Shown here: positions 12,347 to 24,779 of the stretch, piece by piece
Numbering within the stretch: position 1 is the first letter of the stretch
How the letters are laid out: each line of letters begins with the position of its first letter
Assembly: GCA_916613615.1 (NCBI GenBank)
Contig: OU744726.1
Location: 62,574,987-62,638,986 of the forward strand
Source of the DNA: Steromphala cineraria
Lineage: Eukaryota > Mollusca > Gastropoda > Trochida > Trochidae
Length of the DNA: 64,000 bases
Reading direction: 5' to 3'
Notes under the pieces: model-generated
The model's database searches: none
The model's input: the letters and a program-made list of their open reading frames with translations, nothing else
What the model was told of the DNA's origin: nothing
Position numbers and translations under genes: made by a program

Positions 12347-12816
12347 TATAATTTGACACAGTAATTTAGAAATTAATGTATTAAAGTATTTTTGACAAAG
12401 TTCACCTTTTAACAATATGGTCTTTGATGCAATAAAGGCCAATTAGTAGCCAAGTTGTAATGAAAACATTTGACCTATCAGAACGCAGCTCATGCACTTT
12501 GTTCTTAGCAAACAAGATGGTGGCCCCCATGCAGAAGGGTTTCTGACACTTACATGTACTTGAAATTGACAAAAAGCCAATTTTGTTGTGTATACAAGTT
12601 TCATGTACAAAACAAATTAAATGAACGGATAAGAACATATGAATCTTTTATACAAGAGGAACAACTTCTTTCTAGACATAAAATGATTAGTACAGAGATG
12701 TACGATGTGATGGTCCAAATAGAATCTGTGCTTTATGTATCCAGATAAAACTACATCGCTCTCGAATATTGAGTACTTCAAGACTTAAATCGGCTGAATG
12801 GACATCATCGTCACAT

Positions 12817-12939
12817 GTATACCGGTTAGAACATTTGTCAAGTATACCAGTTAGTACATTTGTCAAGTATACCAGTTAGTACATTTGTCAAGTATACCAG
12901 TTAGTACATTTGTCAAGTATACCACTTAGTACATTTGTT
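12817..12939. repeat. 25-bp tandem array (~5 copies)
   Basis: Unit 'gtataccagttagtacatttgtcaa' is repeated almost identically from 12817 to 12939. The first unit differs at several positions (ccggttagaa) and the last at one or two. No ORF crosses it. Confidence 0.95.
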
Positions 12940-14470
12940 ATTACAACTGTGATTCATGTTGTCCATTGCCGATAACTTCTTGTAAGGTATAATTTGTAAG
13001 TAATTATTTAGCATATAAACTTGCTGAGCTAGATTACATTTTGAGTTTAGATATGAGGTCAAGAAGATGTTTTAACAGTTAAAAACTATTATGTGCACGA
13101 TGAAAAAAAAAAGAGTGTTTGTGTGTTTTGGTGGGTTTTTTTAAGTAATAGTAAAATCCCTAAACACTTCAACTAACAATATTGAAATAAACATTGGCAA
13201 GTTAAAAATGAAAATGCGAAACGATTAGATTCGGTTACTTAATTTTGACAAAATATATTTAGAAAAGTCATAGCATGGTAATATTTTTCATTAATAGTAG
13301 AAACCACCAAAAAAAGAATGAGAATAGGAGAATTTGGGCATTATGGCATTTCCACGGATATTTTACGTCCGCTTCGTTTGAATTTACATCTCATTGATAG
13401 CGGTCAGTTTGTTGGTTTCTAATCCCTATATTAAGTTTAAAAAAAGGAAAAACAGGTTCACTACAAACTATAATCATTATTAAGTTGTTCACAGCATTCT
13501 TGCATACAAAACATTATAATGTTTCGTTTAAGGTGAAATATTGGGAGTCATGAAATAGTGCAATATTCAAACAGCCCGGTAAGAATCAGACCCTCTACCA
13601 GGAATACGTATCTAGCCTGAGGAGTTTCTTTCACCTTGTAACGCTCACTCTACAAAAACCGTGACTAAAAATAAGAAAATTGAAGTAATAAGAGTCATGT
13701 AACCAGCGCAATGTACTCAAGGAATTCGAAATTAAATGATTTTTGTCAGTTACCTCTTTATTATTCGTCAAGTAAAGGTAATTCCTACAAACGTTTTTCC
13801 AAACTAGGTCTTGTGGATGAATCACATGAAAAAGATTAATTGTGCCCTTTTAGTGTAGGAATGACAACAATTTGCATATTATCAACACATTTAGAAAGGT
13901 GTTATATACTGTCGCCTATGAGTGAGAAAACAAACATACAAAAGGTGTTACACAAGAAGATGCATTTCCACGTGCGTTGCCACAGCAACTGTGTAAACTG
14001 ATAACAACTGTCATGCATGAACTCGTTAGAAAATTATTTTGTAAACAAAGGTTGAACTGTAAACAGATAAAAACCAATGTGATTTTTGTATCAATGATAT
14101 ATTGATTTAATTTTCAACTAAAGGCATTTGGTAAAAAAAGAGAAAAACAATATTGTACATGAAATGATACATTTTCGCCATGGTATTAAGATTACAGCTG
14201 ATTTACATAACATAGCTTGTAAAAGAACATAGTGTGAAATTATTTCAAGATGTTAAATTGACACGTTTTGCTCTCCTGTTATCTAATAATGTTTTGGAGA
14301 ATTTATTAAAATAACTGTCTGAAATAATAGTTGATGATAATCTAGAAATCAGCTTACATTTTTGTAAAGAATAAAACAAATAATCGTCAAAAAACATTTT
14401 CTTTCTTTATCTGCGAGTACTATAGTCAAAAGTACACGTGGAATCGGATTGCGCGACTACTTTTCAAGTT
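12940..14470. other. Gene-free DNA with a decayed tRNA-SINE trace
   Basis: About 13500-13690 aligns with 27610-27830: both contain 'ataatgtt(t/c)..tt.aa.gtgaa.at..gga.tcatgaaatag', then 'accctctacca', then 'ccttg.aac.ctca.t.tacaaaaacc'. The better copy at 27 kb has a tRNA-like A box on the minus strand, so this looks like an old minus-strand SINE. Nothing else could be supported. Confidence 0.45.
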
Positions 14471-15154
14471 TTATCACGTGCAAAGTCATAGCAATTGACT
14501 TCAGAGAGGTGAATCAGTACAAATGTGTCGATTCTAAAGCCGGACTTTTACAATTCTTTTTTCATTAATGTTTATTTATGTGGAATTTGATTTCAGTTGC
14601 AATGATGTCAATTCGCACACAAAAATAGGATTTAAAAAAAGGAAAAATGCCAAGATAAAATAGGTATTTGTTTAAATTTAGAGACAATAAAGTTACATGT
14701 TTATGAACAATGTTGTATGAAATTGGCGCTAAATTGTCTTAAATTATAACCGTGCTTATCGTTACCATCTGAAGTTATAACAGGAGCTGATACACTCGAT
14801 CTCAATTTTGATTAAAAGGGTTAAATACCGTTTAATTATTAAATGTTTCTTTCTGTGATAAGAATAATTTTTTTTTTGCAATGATATATGATACTTCCAA
14901 CAAAGTTAACCATATTTCTATGTCATGTCAAGATTGATATTCAAGGCCGGTAAGTCCTCATATACTTAGATCATGAAAATAAGATCAAAAACACTCATAG
15001 ACAACATGTTAGAATTAGGAATCATTGTTAACGTTAGGTATTTCTGCACGCAATAATGTTGACAAAATAATCAAGGTTTTTTACTCTGTATGACAGAAGT
15101 GTCTGTATAAACCTAACCTTAGCATAAATAAAATTTCAATCTTCGATCATAAAA

Positions 15155-17435
15155 TTATAATTGAAATATTTTGATATGTTCCTTCAAACGTTCTGTAACA
15201 TACAGTTTGTTCCCGTGTACACATACTCCCAGTGGTACAGCAATCCCATCTTGTCTAGTCAGCAGATCTCTCACATACTCCCCTCTCTCTGTCAGCTGGA
15301 CGATCTTGTTGTTCCAGTAATCAGCCAGGATAACAGAACCAGTGTCTGTAGTTGTTACACCATACCCTCTCAGCTCGTAAGTGTACACAACCTCACCTTG
15401 CTGTGTTACACAGTAGACAGAATCTGATATATAATCTGTCACTACAATGTGACCCTGACGTGTTGTACACATGTAGTATGGTACCTTTATCAGCTGCTGA
15501 CCAGTGCTAGGTGTGATCACAGATCGCAGGACTCTCCCTGACAGATCCAGGACGTCAATACTGGGAGGGTCATCACAACCTGCAGCCAGAGTCGTGTCAC
15601 TGAGAGCGGTCAGACATCTGTACTTCTTCTTTGTTTTGATTGAGGAAACCAGGACTGGGTCAGGAGTCAGCTTGATCAGTTCAATACTGTTGTGTGAGGA
15701 GTGTGATACAGCTACTCTGTCCTGGCCTATCTTTGTTAATCTATATGGGCTGTAAGGAAGTTTGAGAGATGTGCAGTGAGGTTTACCTCGTTTAGTGTAA
15801 CAGGACTTTATACTTTTGTTATTATTGTCAACAATAATCAGTGTGTCCATACCACTGATATTCAAGACTTCAATGTCCAAGACTTCAATGTCGGTTAGAA
15901 ATTGAGACATTTTATCGTCCTCTGATCGAGTACTGACTGTAGAGAGAAGTTTAGGTGCATTGTGGAGATTTGGTTTGTCTTCCACATATTTCAATTGACC
16001 AAGTTGTAAAGTCTTATCAAGCTGATCCAAATCCAAATATTTCTCAAACAAAATCTGTTTCGCTTGATCTTCTTGTATTTCTTGTCCCTGTATTTCAGCA
16101 ATTACCTCCCCTGATTGACACAACGTGTACATATCAAACATATCCATAGGACTGTTAGACTGCAGGACTTGTTTGATGAACTCTGAGTACTGTTGATATG
16201 TTTGCAGGTCAATTTCTCCAGACTTTATCTGACTTCTCAGTTGTCCAGTCTGCTTCTCAGTGAGTGTGTCTAGTTCATCCAGGAGTTTCTTCTCCTTTCT
16301 TCTGATCAGATCCACGGCCTGCTGACTGACTCTTCTGATCTCTGACTGCAGAGAAAATATGTGTTGTGTGATTTCCTCCACTTGTGATCTCCTGCTCTGC
16401 AAAGTGTTTCCTGCCTGTTGTATATGAGAGTGGATCTGATCACTATTTTGCTGAAGAACATGTTTCATTTCTGGAATCATTGATCCAAGTGTGACAACAG
16501 AGTGACATTTCCTGTGGTAGACGATACAGCATTTGTGGCAAACAACTTTCTGACAATCTTTGCAGCAAAATTCAACAAAACAGTTGTGTTCCTTGCACAT
16601 GACTTTGCGTTTCTTGAGTTGTGGAGTTGATCCAGTCCCTAGAGGTGAAATCACGTGACCTGATGATGAAGGAGTGACTTTGTGTATTGTAGCACAGGCT
16701 TCACACAACAGGATGTCGCAGTCTTCACAAACTGATTTTGCCTGTGATGTCTTCTCAATCTGCTGACAAATAAAGCAACGGTGTCCTACCGGATCTGAAA
16801 ATGTACATTATATTTGAGTATAACATTTCAAGGAATAACCTATGTATAACAGAGGCAGGACATTTGAAAGCTTAAAGTGAAAACCACGTAGATGCTACAA
16901 AGTCAAGTTAGTGTGGATGATTAAGTTTATTTGAAACTATTCCTTTAAATACAAATATAAATATAATAACAAACAAGATAATTGCCTGAACTCCATTGAC
17001 ATGAAAATAATTTTCACTTGAATTCTTTGTGTCAAAATATAGTATAACCTCACCTGTCAGGTGAGTGTATGAAATTCCTTCTTTTAAAACTATTGCCTCA
17101 TAGAAGGCATCTAAAAAAGAACTAACAAGATTATTACCTGAACCTCCTTGGGACGTGAAAGTGTCAAGAAGACCTTGTATGAGAAAACTTGGTTTAAACT
17201 GTTGTGACCATTGATCCACTGGTTCTTGAGGTCGCGGAACTTTGGTCATCTGACGGCAGTTTGGACACAAGATTGATTTAGCACTGATGGCCTCCCTGCG
17301 AGTCTTTGTGTATCGTGTCAGACATACCTTACAGAAAGTATGCTGACACGCGATGGTGCAGGGGTCCTTAAATATCTCTGTGCAGATGTTGCAGGAGAGA
17401 AAGTTTTCGTTTAACTTTGAAAGTGCGTCGTCCAT
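15155..17435 (-). CDS. TRIM-type protein: RING, two B-boxes, coiled coil, NHL-like propeller (645 aa)
   Basis: Two coding exons, 17138-17435 and 15155-16794. The donor is TTCAG|GTAATA and the acceptor TTTCAG|ATCC; 298+1640 nt gives 645 codons plus stop. A C3HC4 RING occupies residues 15-60 (C15, C18, C30, H32, C35, C38, C57, C60). B-box 1 is about 106-137 (CFIC ... CEDC ... CEAC). B-box 2 is about 166-205. A Gln/Glu/Lys-rich coiled coil spans about 215-310. Six-bladed, NHL-like propeller repeats fill about 385-645 and end IKIFQL. The family acts as E3 ubiquitin ligases, often in innate immunity or RNA regulation; the target here is unknown. The long ORF in exon 2 opens at a TTG; the real exon continues 5' of it. 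The ATG directly follows a TTCAG acceptor, so a 5'UTR exon probably lies upstream. Confidence 0.93.
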
Positions 17436-17442
17436 CTGAATC

Positions 17443-18560
17443 AGAAAAAGGATTAATTAGCGGGTGTGATTGGTGTCGGTTCGGGTGAGTTTGAAGACAG
17501 TTGTTGTGGTAGAAAGGATGGTATTGATGATGGGGTAGGTAATATGCTTGATTGTTGAATGGTTGGATGGAAATGGGACAGATCGTAGGATGGTACGACA
17601 GGTGGTACTGGTGGTGGGGTAGTCACGAGGTTAATTTTGGGATGGTGGAGCGGTTTTCTTAATTGGTTTGTTAGTTGATGTTACGAATGGTGGGTTGGAA
17701 TATGAGTATGTGTATTTGGTGGCGGCTGGTAGAGTAGCTATTGTGGTGGATGGTGGGGTAAGTGATGTGGTTGTTGGTTGTGCAGGTGGTGTGGTGGATT
17801 AAGAGGCGTTTGGTGTGGTGGATTAAGAGGCGTTTGGTGGGGTAGGTGGCTTAGGGGTTGGTAGGGTATGTGGTGTGGCGGTTGGTGGGGTAGGTGATGT
17901 GGCGTAAGGTAGGGTAGGTGATGTGGCGGTTGGTGGGGTAGGTGGTTTTGCTGTTGGTGGGAGAGGTGATGTGGAGATTGGTGGGGTAGGTGATGTGGCG
18001 GTTGGTGGGGTAGGTGATGTGGCGGTTGGTGGGGTAGGTGTTGTGGCGGTAAGTGGGGAAGGTGGTTGGGCTGTTGGTGGGGGAGGTGATGCGGCGGTTG
18101 GTGGGGTAGGTGGTGTGGCGGTTTGTCGGGGATGTAATGTGGCGGTTGGTTGCCTAGGTGGTTTGGCAGTTGGTCGGGAAGGTGGTGTGGCGGTTGGTTG
18201 GGTAGGTGATGTCACGATGTGTGGGGTAGGTGATGTGGTGGGTGTTGAAAGAGGAATTGTTGCAGCGTGGTGGAGTAGGTAATGTGGTGGGTGGTGGGGT
18301 AGGTTATGTGGCAGGTGGTGGGGGAGATAATCTGACGGAGGATGGGGGAGATTATGTGACCAGTGGTGGGGTGGTTGGGGATGATTATGTGGAGGTGGTG
18401 GGGCAGATCAAGTTGCGGGTGGTGGGGTAGGATTATGTGTAGGTTGTTTGGTAGGTACTCGGGTAGGGAGGTGATGAGTCGGGTAGGTGGGTACAACATG
18501 TGGTGATTGGTGGGGTAAATGATGTGGTGGGTGATGGATTAGGATTTTGGGAAGTGGTGC
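17443..18560. repeat. 24-bp G-rich minisatellite 5' of the TRIM gene
   Basis: Plus-strand units are variants of GGTGATGTGGCGGTTGGTGG followed by GGTA (24 bp). They are best preserved at 17890-18240; the edges become irregular (17460-17880, 18240-18560). Because 24 is a multiple of three, long spurious ORFs appear: Gly/Val on plus, Pro/Thr on minus. The array sits between the TRIM start codon and the likely upstream 5'UTR exon. Runs of GG/GGGG could form G-quadruplexes (inference). Confidence 0.93.
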
Positions 18561-18783
18561 GGTTGATCACGGTCGGTATTGTCTGTCCTTCAGACCTTAA
18601 GCAAAAATATTCATTGACGACCAACCAAGTCTAATAAAGTATACCAACTTCTAGAGTTTTGTGATCTTTTAAAACTAAAGACAAACTTCTCTCATCGGGT
18701 TAGTTCTACAACACCTTTTATATCTAATTAATTGATATAAATTAACCTTATTTGCTTATTTTTGTGGTTGATGAAAAAGAATG

Positions 18784-19426
18784 GATACAGACAAACAAGT
18801 TTAGAGCTAATTCCATCCCTAATTCTCGGATTTGCAGTGTTTCAGATTGTTTTAAATAACAGTGAGACGAATGTCTAATTACGACAAACAGTGATGAGTC
18901 ACTTTCAAAAACAATGAGTCAAGAATTAAAAAAAATCACAAATAATTATCATTAGTCTTATTCACCCTCAGTTCTGATATTTATGCCTTTTATTTGACAT
19001 AAACATTTCAAACCATGCATGTGTCTAAACATATATTATTTTAGTCCTGCTTCATGACTGGGTATAATTAAGGAACCTTTATACAGTCTAGTTCTAAATT
19101 ATGCAAGTTTAGATTGACTGACTACATGAAGGTACAGTAATTATTTTCAATATTCCTAGACTAAATTTAGTCTAAAATTATTACTCAGTAGTTTTCTTAA
19201 TTAATGTTTATACCCAGCTATATGAATATCTTTATAATTTTAATAAATAATCAAGTTTCAATAGTGTCAGTTTTATCGTAAATGACTGCCAGGTGCTTCG
19301 AATCTAAAATTAACTGGAAAGCAGACGATGTACATACCTATTTATAGCAACGCATAACCATGCAAAACTAAAATACTGAAAATACATTACTTTTAGTAAA
19401 ATAAAAGTATTTTGGCTGTTTTAAAT
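18784..19426. other. Gene-free AT-rich DNA
   Basis: No coding exon, terminal repeat or tandem array was recognised between the duplicated segment and the MITE at 19427. Confidence 0.55.
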
Positions 19427-19731
19427 ATACCGTATTTCCTTATTACACGCCGGGCGTCTATTATTTTCAAAAGGTCTACATCATAGGCTTCCATTTGAGG
19501 CAGGCTTCTATTTAAGGAAGGCGTCTATTTCGTAAACAGCGAAACTGTTTAGTTTATTTTGTAACAAAATCAGATTATTTAACAAAAAAGAAGCCTTTTT
19601 ATATATAAAACTTGGTTTACGCGGCGTTTTATTAAGGCAGGCGTTTATTATTTTCAGAAAGTCTTTTACAAGGGCGTCTATTCGAGGCAGGCATATATTC
19701 AAGGCAGGCATGTAATTAAGGAAATACGGTA
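19427..19731. mobile_element. MITE family C with internal 'GCGTCTATT...GGCAGGC' repeats
   Basis: Ends are inverted: ATACCGTATTTCCTTATTAC at 19427 and GTAATTAAGGAAATACGGTA at 19712-19731. Inside, short degenerate units repeat ('gcgtctatt', 'gaggcaggc', 'aaggcaggc'). The 87-aa minus ORF at 19508 lies inside and is not credible. Confidence 0.8.
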
Positions 19732-21668
19732 CTTCTATTAAGTTATGATGCATATCAACTACTTGACACACACCGCATAAGTTTTTTTAGCATGTCAAAC
19801 TTGCCAACAGATCAGCCTGTTTTCGTTTCACTATCACTTAATATGCTGTTCCTTTCTCCTCCCTACAGTAATGCAAGCTCCAAACACTGTGGTAATTTAG
19901 TCATGCTTGCAAAGTCGATGAATGGAGCTTGTGAAGTTAGTGGAGGGAGGATATAGTAACACTGTAACAGCATGTTAAAATTACGATGAGAAGTTGTTCG
20001 ATGTCTTTATTTCTATCAAAATACAGATAAGGTAATAGATAGTGAAATTAGGATTTGAATTAATGACAAATATTATGTTTTATTCTAAACATGCTTTCAA
20101 GTCAGCGGTAAAAAAATAAGACCCTATTTTTACTATATTTCTCTTTCACATTTCCATTTGTTTAGGTCGGCGGATCCATAAATCAATTTTTTGTAAAGTT
20201 TGGCCTAATAAGACAAATTAAAATTATCTGTAAAGGCAATAATACTTTAAAAACAACCTGCGTCTTGATTAATGAATTTCATGATAAGTTTACTATTGCA
20301 CTGTTCTGAAACGTAAATCGTGTTCAATTCATTATTGTTCACTTTTCCTAACATCCATAACCTTAAACTGTCTTCAACTATGTTTATCTTTAACTATCTC
20401 GTGAGGTAGACAAGTTAAATATTTTTACTCGTGGCTGCGCCACTCGTGAAAATAAAACTTTCTACCTCACTCGATGAGATAAACATGGTATTAGTCAAGA
20501 AAAGACAGATATCCTCTATGTATGCTATCGAAAATAGATATTTTCACAATAATATCCTTCCATCGAAAAATAATACTGGTCATTTAAACAAACTTTACAT
20601 TTTAACTAAAAAGATCAGAAACTGGGACCATTTTTTGGAATTGCTGAGTATAAAACAAATATTGACAAAACAATTAAGATCTAGATAAAATCCGAACTAA
20701 AAAATCCGAATTAATGGAACTTATTCATGGACTCTAGGAGTTGTTTTAAGTTGTTTTAGTATTTACCCTCATCTAAAATGCAAAAAAGTTTTCCATTTAG
20801 CTATTTAAAACGGAGCTCCTGTTTTTCTATTATTATACTTATAGATGTCCGGGACAAGGTATAGTACGAGTTATCTCCCTTGATTCATGATTCAACACGT
20901 TTAACGAGAAATCTATACAGTCCACGTACTACTTAACAAACAGAAAGTAGGTTTTCCTTATTGGCAAAATACAACACTAGCGATTAAAGATATTGCATTA
21001 ACCTTAGATTATGGTGCCCTTGATCAATTACTTAATGTTTGTATATATGTAAGTCGTCACTGAATTCCTATAAACTTGTTTTATACAAAAACTGGCTCCG
21101 AGTTTCACACCCGTACCTACCTTGATAACTTCCTGCTTGCAGCGACACCTAGCGGCTGATTTTATGCTACAGAGTTTGAATCAATATTTGTTGGTTATTG
21201 TTTTGAAATTAAGATATATTGTGTATTGTTGTTATCAAACATGTTTGGTGTTTCATTCATGTATTTCAAATGTGCGGGTCGTCGTTTTGGTAACCCACCA
21301 AGTTAAATCAACAATCTTAAATATTTATTTCTTCAAATATTTTCCTAATTATCAATAAGCCTATCTATATTTCGATTTCGTATTATTTAAAGCTATTATA
21401 TAGATGTCAAATGCTAACGTGTTTTTTAAAAATTTGAATGATAATCAAAATTGTCTAATCTGATAAGACCATACACAGACTATATCAGTAGCTTCCTATC
21501 AAAATTCATTTGCGGAGGTAACAAAATTCATTGTAATTTCATTTGTTTTGATCTAACAGATTTGATAAAGAGCAACAATGACAACAAGTTTATTGATAAA
21601 AAAAAAAAAAATGTATAGGCTTTGTTAATTAGACAAATCCATAAAAACTATGCTTTTGTTTTGGTTAA
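19732..21668. other. Gene-free stretch around one palindrome
   Basis: Apart from the palindrome at 20381-20485, no gene is supported. The 85-aa ORF at 20431 starts inside the palindrome. The 78-aa ORF at 21122 is hydrophobic but has no splice or promoter context. Confidence 0.5.
20381..20485. repeat. Palindrome with CG-rich loop
   Basis: Left arm TGTTTATC...ATCTCGTGAGGTAGA...TTTTTACTCGTGG, loop ctgcg, right arm CCACTCGTGAAAAT...TCTACCTCACTCGATGAGATAAACA. The arms are imperfect with small indels. Confidence 0.85.
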
Positions 21669-22025
21669 AGGGGCAGTAGCACGTTTTTAGGGGGAATATA
21701 AGGTGATGTCAAGAAAATGAAAATTCATGGTTCCAATTGAAAGAAAATGGATTCAAACTAAATGGAGCAGTAATAATTCAAATATTTAACGTAAAGTTTA
21801 GCCATGCGATTCCTTTTTCTTACACAAAATGAATTAAAGGTGTTCACAAAAAAATGGCCGCCAATGGGTTTTATGTGAATCTTCATAATTTGTCCTCCGA
21901 CTATGGATGATTGACTTGTGTAATGAGATTTTTGACACTGTCAAAATAATACATTTAGCATTAACTTACAATTATCAGTGAAAACTTAAAAATATAAAAT
22001 TATCAAAAAACGTGCTACTGCCCCT
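21669..22025. mobile_element. MITE family A, full copy (357 bp)
   Basis: It is flanked by TTAA at 21665-21668 and 22026-22029. Terminal inverted repeats AGGGGCAGTAGCACGTTTTT and AAAAACGTGCTACTGCCCCT are essentially perfect. The interior is collinear with the copy at 37733-38088, including 'gccatgcgattcc' and 'aatggccgccaa'. Confidence 0.95.
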
Positions 22026-22439
22026 TTAAATATGACTTTATTACATTCAATTTGATAACAGAAATATATTTCATTAATGATATACTGTAAAACAGATACC
22101 TCAGTGACCAAATGGGCTACTCTAATTTTCTATTCCATATTTCTTAACGGAAATTTCTTGTGGTCATCATAGGTGTTTCGCACATGCATTTTGTTTTATG
22201 GGTGGTGCTACAAGTCAAAATTGGCCAACAAGAACATTGAACCCGTGAATCTCGTGCAATGCAATGTGAAATTGACAAGGTCCATATACTACCACGCTTT
22301 GCTAAACAGAGAAGGCACATGTTATGCATTTATTGGGACGAGTGAACATTTAATTTAATTGAAAAGAAAATTTCTGAGTTATATTTCATTCAGGGTAACA
22401 TGCCTAAGTTATTACATAACATTTTGAAGTTATTGAGAA

Positions 22440-23395
22440 AATACACTTATACGCTTGTAAAAAATTCCTAGGAGTAAAGATTAACACTCCGAGCAATATG
22501 GTGTATGGTGAATGTGGCAGATTCCCAATTCACATATTCGCAAAAGTGAAAATAATAAAATTTTGGATACGTCTTTTGAATATGCCCTCATATAGATACC
22601 CTAGATAATGCTATGACATGATGTTGATGTATGATAAGAATGGAAAGACAAATTGGGTATCCAACATTCGTAAATTATTAAATAATGTTGGTTTTGGTGA
22701 CATATGGCTGAGCCAAAAAGTTGATTTTAATTCCAATTTTGAAAATATTTTTATGCAAAGACTGAAAGATATATTTACACAAGAATGGTGTATGTCACTA
22801 TCACTTTCAAACAAATGTTTTTACTACAGGATGTTTAAGCCACATATATACAGAGAAAATTATCTGAGTTCATTAAATATAAGAAAATTTCGAAATGCAT
22901 TATCTCGCTTTAGATGCTCATCCCACGACCTAGCAATTGAATCAGGTAGATATAATAATATACCGCCAGAAACTAGAATTTGTAAATTATGTAATCTTAA
23001 TTTTGTAGAAGACGAATATCATTTTGTTTTAATTTGCCCATTATATGCTGACCTCAGAACAACTAACATTCCTAGATACTATTATGAACATCCAAATAAA
23101 ATCAAATTCTCATTACTTTTAGGAACTGACAATAATAATCTAATTCGAAAGCTATCAACTTTCATTTATCAAGGAATGTCATTAAGAAAGAATAAATTAT
23201 AAGTATGATGTGATATTGTATAAAATTTTAGATAATATGTGTTTTGTCTGATATGATGTGGTATATGCTAGAATATAATATGTTGTAATTGTAATAATTA
23301 ATTGTGTGTAAATTGATGTTATAATTCGTTCATGTTTTGTACTATAGGCCTGTGGCCTCTTAGTATTGAATAAAGAACTATTACATAACTGCAAA
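22440..23395 (+). pseudogene. 3' end of a non-LTR retrotransposon (post-RT domain)
   Basis: Frame starting near 22462 reads CKKFLGV...TPSNMVYGECGRFP, hits a stop at about 22606, then continues open from 22618 to 23202. The C-terminal part has the C-x2-C ... H-x4-C finger (RICKLC ... EYHFVLICP) seen after the reverse transcriptase in many invertebrate non-LTR elements. A non-coding 3' tail with 'ataggcctgtggcctctta' and 'gaataaag' follows. RT and endonuclease domains are absent, so this is a 5'-truncated, dead insertion. The clade was not determined. Confidence 0.75.
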
Positions 23396-23399
23396 GTGC

Positions 23400-24340
23400 C
23401 ATTCATATACTGAAAATGTCACATTTAAAAATAATTTTAGGACGATACAAAAATATTATTTACTATATATATTTTGAATAAAAATATATGTATATTTCAA
23501 TTGAAAATAATATATCTTTACTCATTGTCGATATAAGATATTTGAACATTCATGACATGATTACTTAAAAATCAAATATCAATTTTGTTTGCAAGCATGA
23601 AATGAAACAAAAGTCGTCGAAGCGGACATAAAATATCAATATCAGCTCCATATGAATAATCAATTCTTTTGTTGTTCCAACTCATTTTTCCAAACATTTA
23701 TACATAGTAAAACCTTATTGCTAGAATTCCTCTATGTGTCCAAAATGTGTTGAGAAAGAGGTATATTTTATCTTAATACTTGTTTTTAACAGTGTCTTTA
23801 TTTTTGAATAGGTATTGATAATCTTTAGTATTCAATGCACGTTTATGATTGAGCGAGAATTCTTATATAATATTTTCAAATAGATCTCTCTTGTCCAATG
23901 ATTCATTCCACATATGTAAATGATTAGAGTGATGTGGTACATCGCTCTACCTGAGCAAACATTCTACACCCTAAGACGTATAAGACGATGAGAAGTGGTA
24001 TACATGAAAACAGCACGTATTACCTGGAAGACAACTTCTTTATTGTGGAAATCACGCCTGATCACTCCTAAATTATCTAATCTATTTAATTTCCTCACTA
24101 TTGTTTACATGATTTTTTTGCAAGGAATTTAGTTATATCCAATCTATATAAGATATATCTTTATTCATTCTCTGGTTGTAACGTTGTTTTTATATATTTC
24201 CTTTTATCTTTTTGTAATCTGTTGTACATATGTATATTTTTTGTGTAAGATTAGTGTCTTAAAAGCCATGTGAAGCTGGTTGCAAGTCTTTATTGTCTGA
24301 ATAGTTAGTATGCTTGTGTATGCAACTTGCGATGGATACT
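23400..24340. other. Gene-free AT-rich DNA
   Basis: Nothing coding is supported. A 25-bp string 'gaagcggacataaaatatcaatatc' at about 23617 recurs at about 24966, so a short dispersed repeat is present. Confidence 0.5.
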
Positions 24341-24351
24341 TAGGTAACATA

Positions 24352-24625
24352 TACAGCTGCGTATCTTAAGTTTGAATTTAACACACAAAAATTATGACCC
24401 CATTTGTCTATTCAACCAAGCCAAATATCGACATTCAGCACCAGTGACGAAACGGTCCTGAAATATGGTTTGGAAATGGTTATTTTACACATGGACAATT
24501 GATGATTCTTTGTACATGTAAGTGGTCCTGATATTATGTTATGGACGTTAAACCGAAACCCAAATTACATGATATTTGCACTAAGATACACAAGCAAGTA
24601 AACAAACTTAAGATACGCAGCTGTA
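24352..24625. repeat. Inverted pair 'acagctgcgtatcttaagtttg'
   Basis: ACAGCTGCGTATCTTAAGTT at 24352-24371 is the exact inverse complement of AACTTAAGATACGCAGCTGT near 24606-24625. The about 230 bp between could be a small TIR element; no target duplication was identified. Confidence 0.6.
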
Positions 24626-24662
24626 ATGTTTTTCTGTCTGTCTGTTTGTCTGTCATTTGGTT

Positions 24663-24747
24663 CAGTCTAAGTAACCCTAGCCTCAATATAATCCGTTTTA
24701 CTATAGGAGTGAAACGGATAATATTGAGGCCAGGTTTACTTAGACTG
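24663..24747. repeat. Foldback element, arms CAGTCTAAGTAA(A)CC...
   Basis: The arms pair as CAGTCTAAGTAACCCTAGCC...CTCAATATAATCCGTTT with AAACGGATAATATTGAGGCC...GGTTTACTTAGACTG. The outer 15 nt are the same as those of the element at 27478-27574, so these are two members of one small family. Confidence 0.85.
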
Positions 24748-24779
24748 GCATTGTCATTGCTCATATCAACTTGTTAAAA

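Larger units (their letters stand above)
14475..18783 (-). repeat. Segmental duplication, copy 1 (TRIM gene and flanks)
   Basis: The segment matches 30970-36250. Shared parts in order: 'cacgtgcaaagtc' (14475 / 30967), 'gtat.aaattgg.gctaaat.gtctt' (14716 / 31396), the TRIM exon 2, the intron edges, the RING exon, the G-rich minisatellite, then 'gtctgtccttcagacc' and 'acgaccaaccaagtct' (18576 / 35928) and 'attgtggttgatgaaaaa' type sequence. The offset is about 16.8 kb and orientation is the same. Flanks are more diverged than the coding part. Confidence 0.8.

Noticed and set aside
16908..17137. Continuation of the RING exon into a hydrophobic C-terminus
   Set aside because: This is intron read-through; the donor TTCAG|GTAATA at 17137 joins in phase to B-box 1 and is conserved in the second copy.
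17823..18500. Pro/Thr-rich and Gly/Val-rich proteins
   Set aside because: They arise because the minisatellite unit is 24 bp, a multiple of three, and are open on both strands at once.
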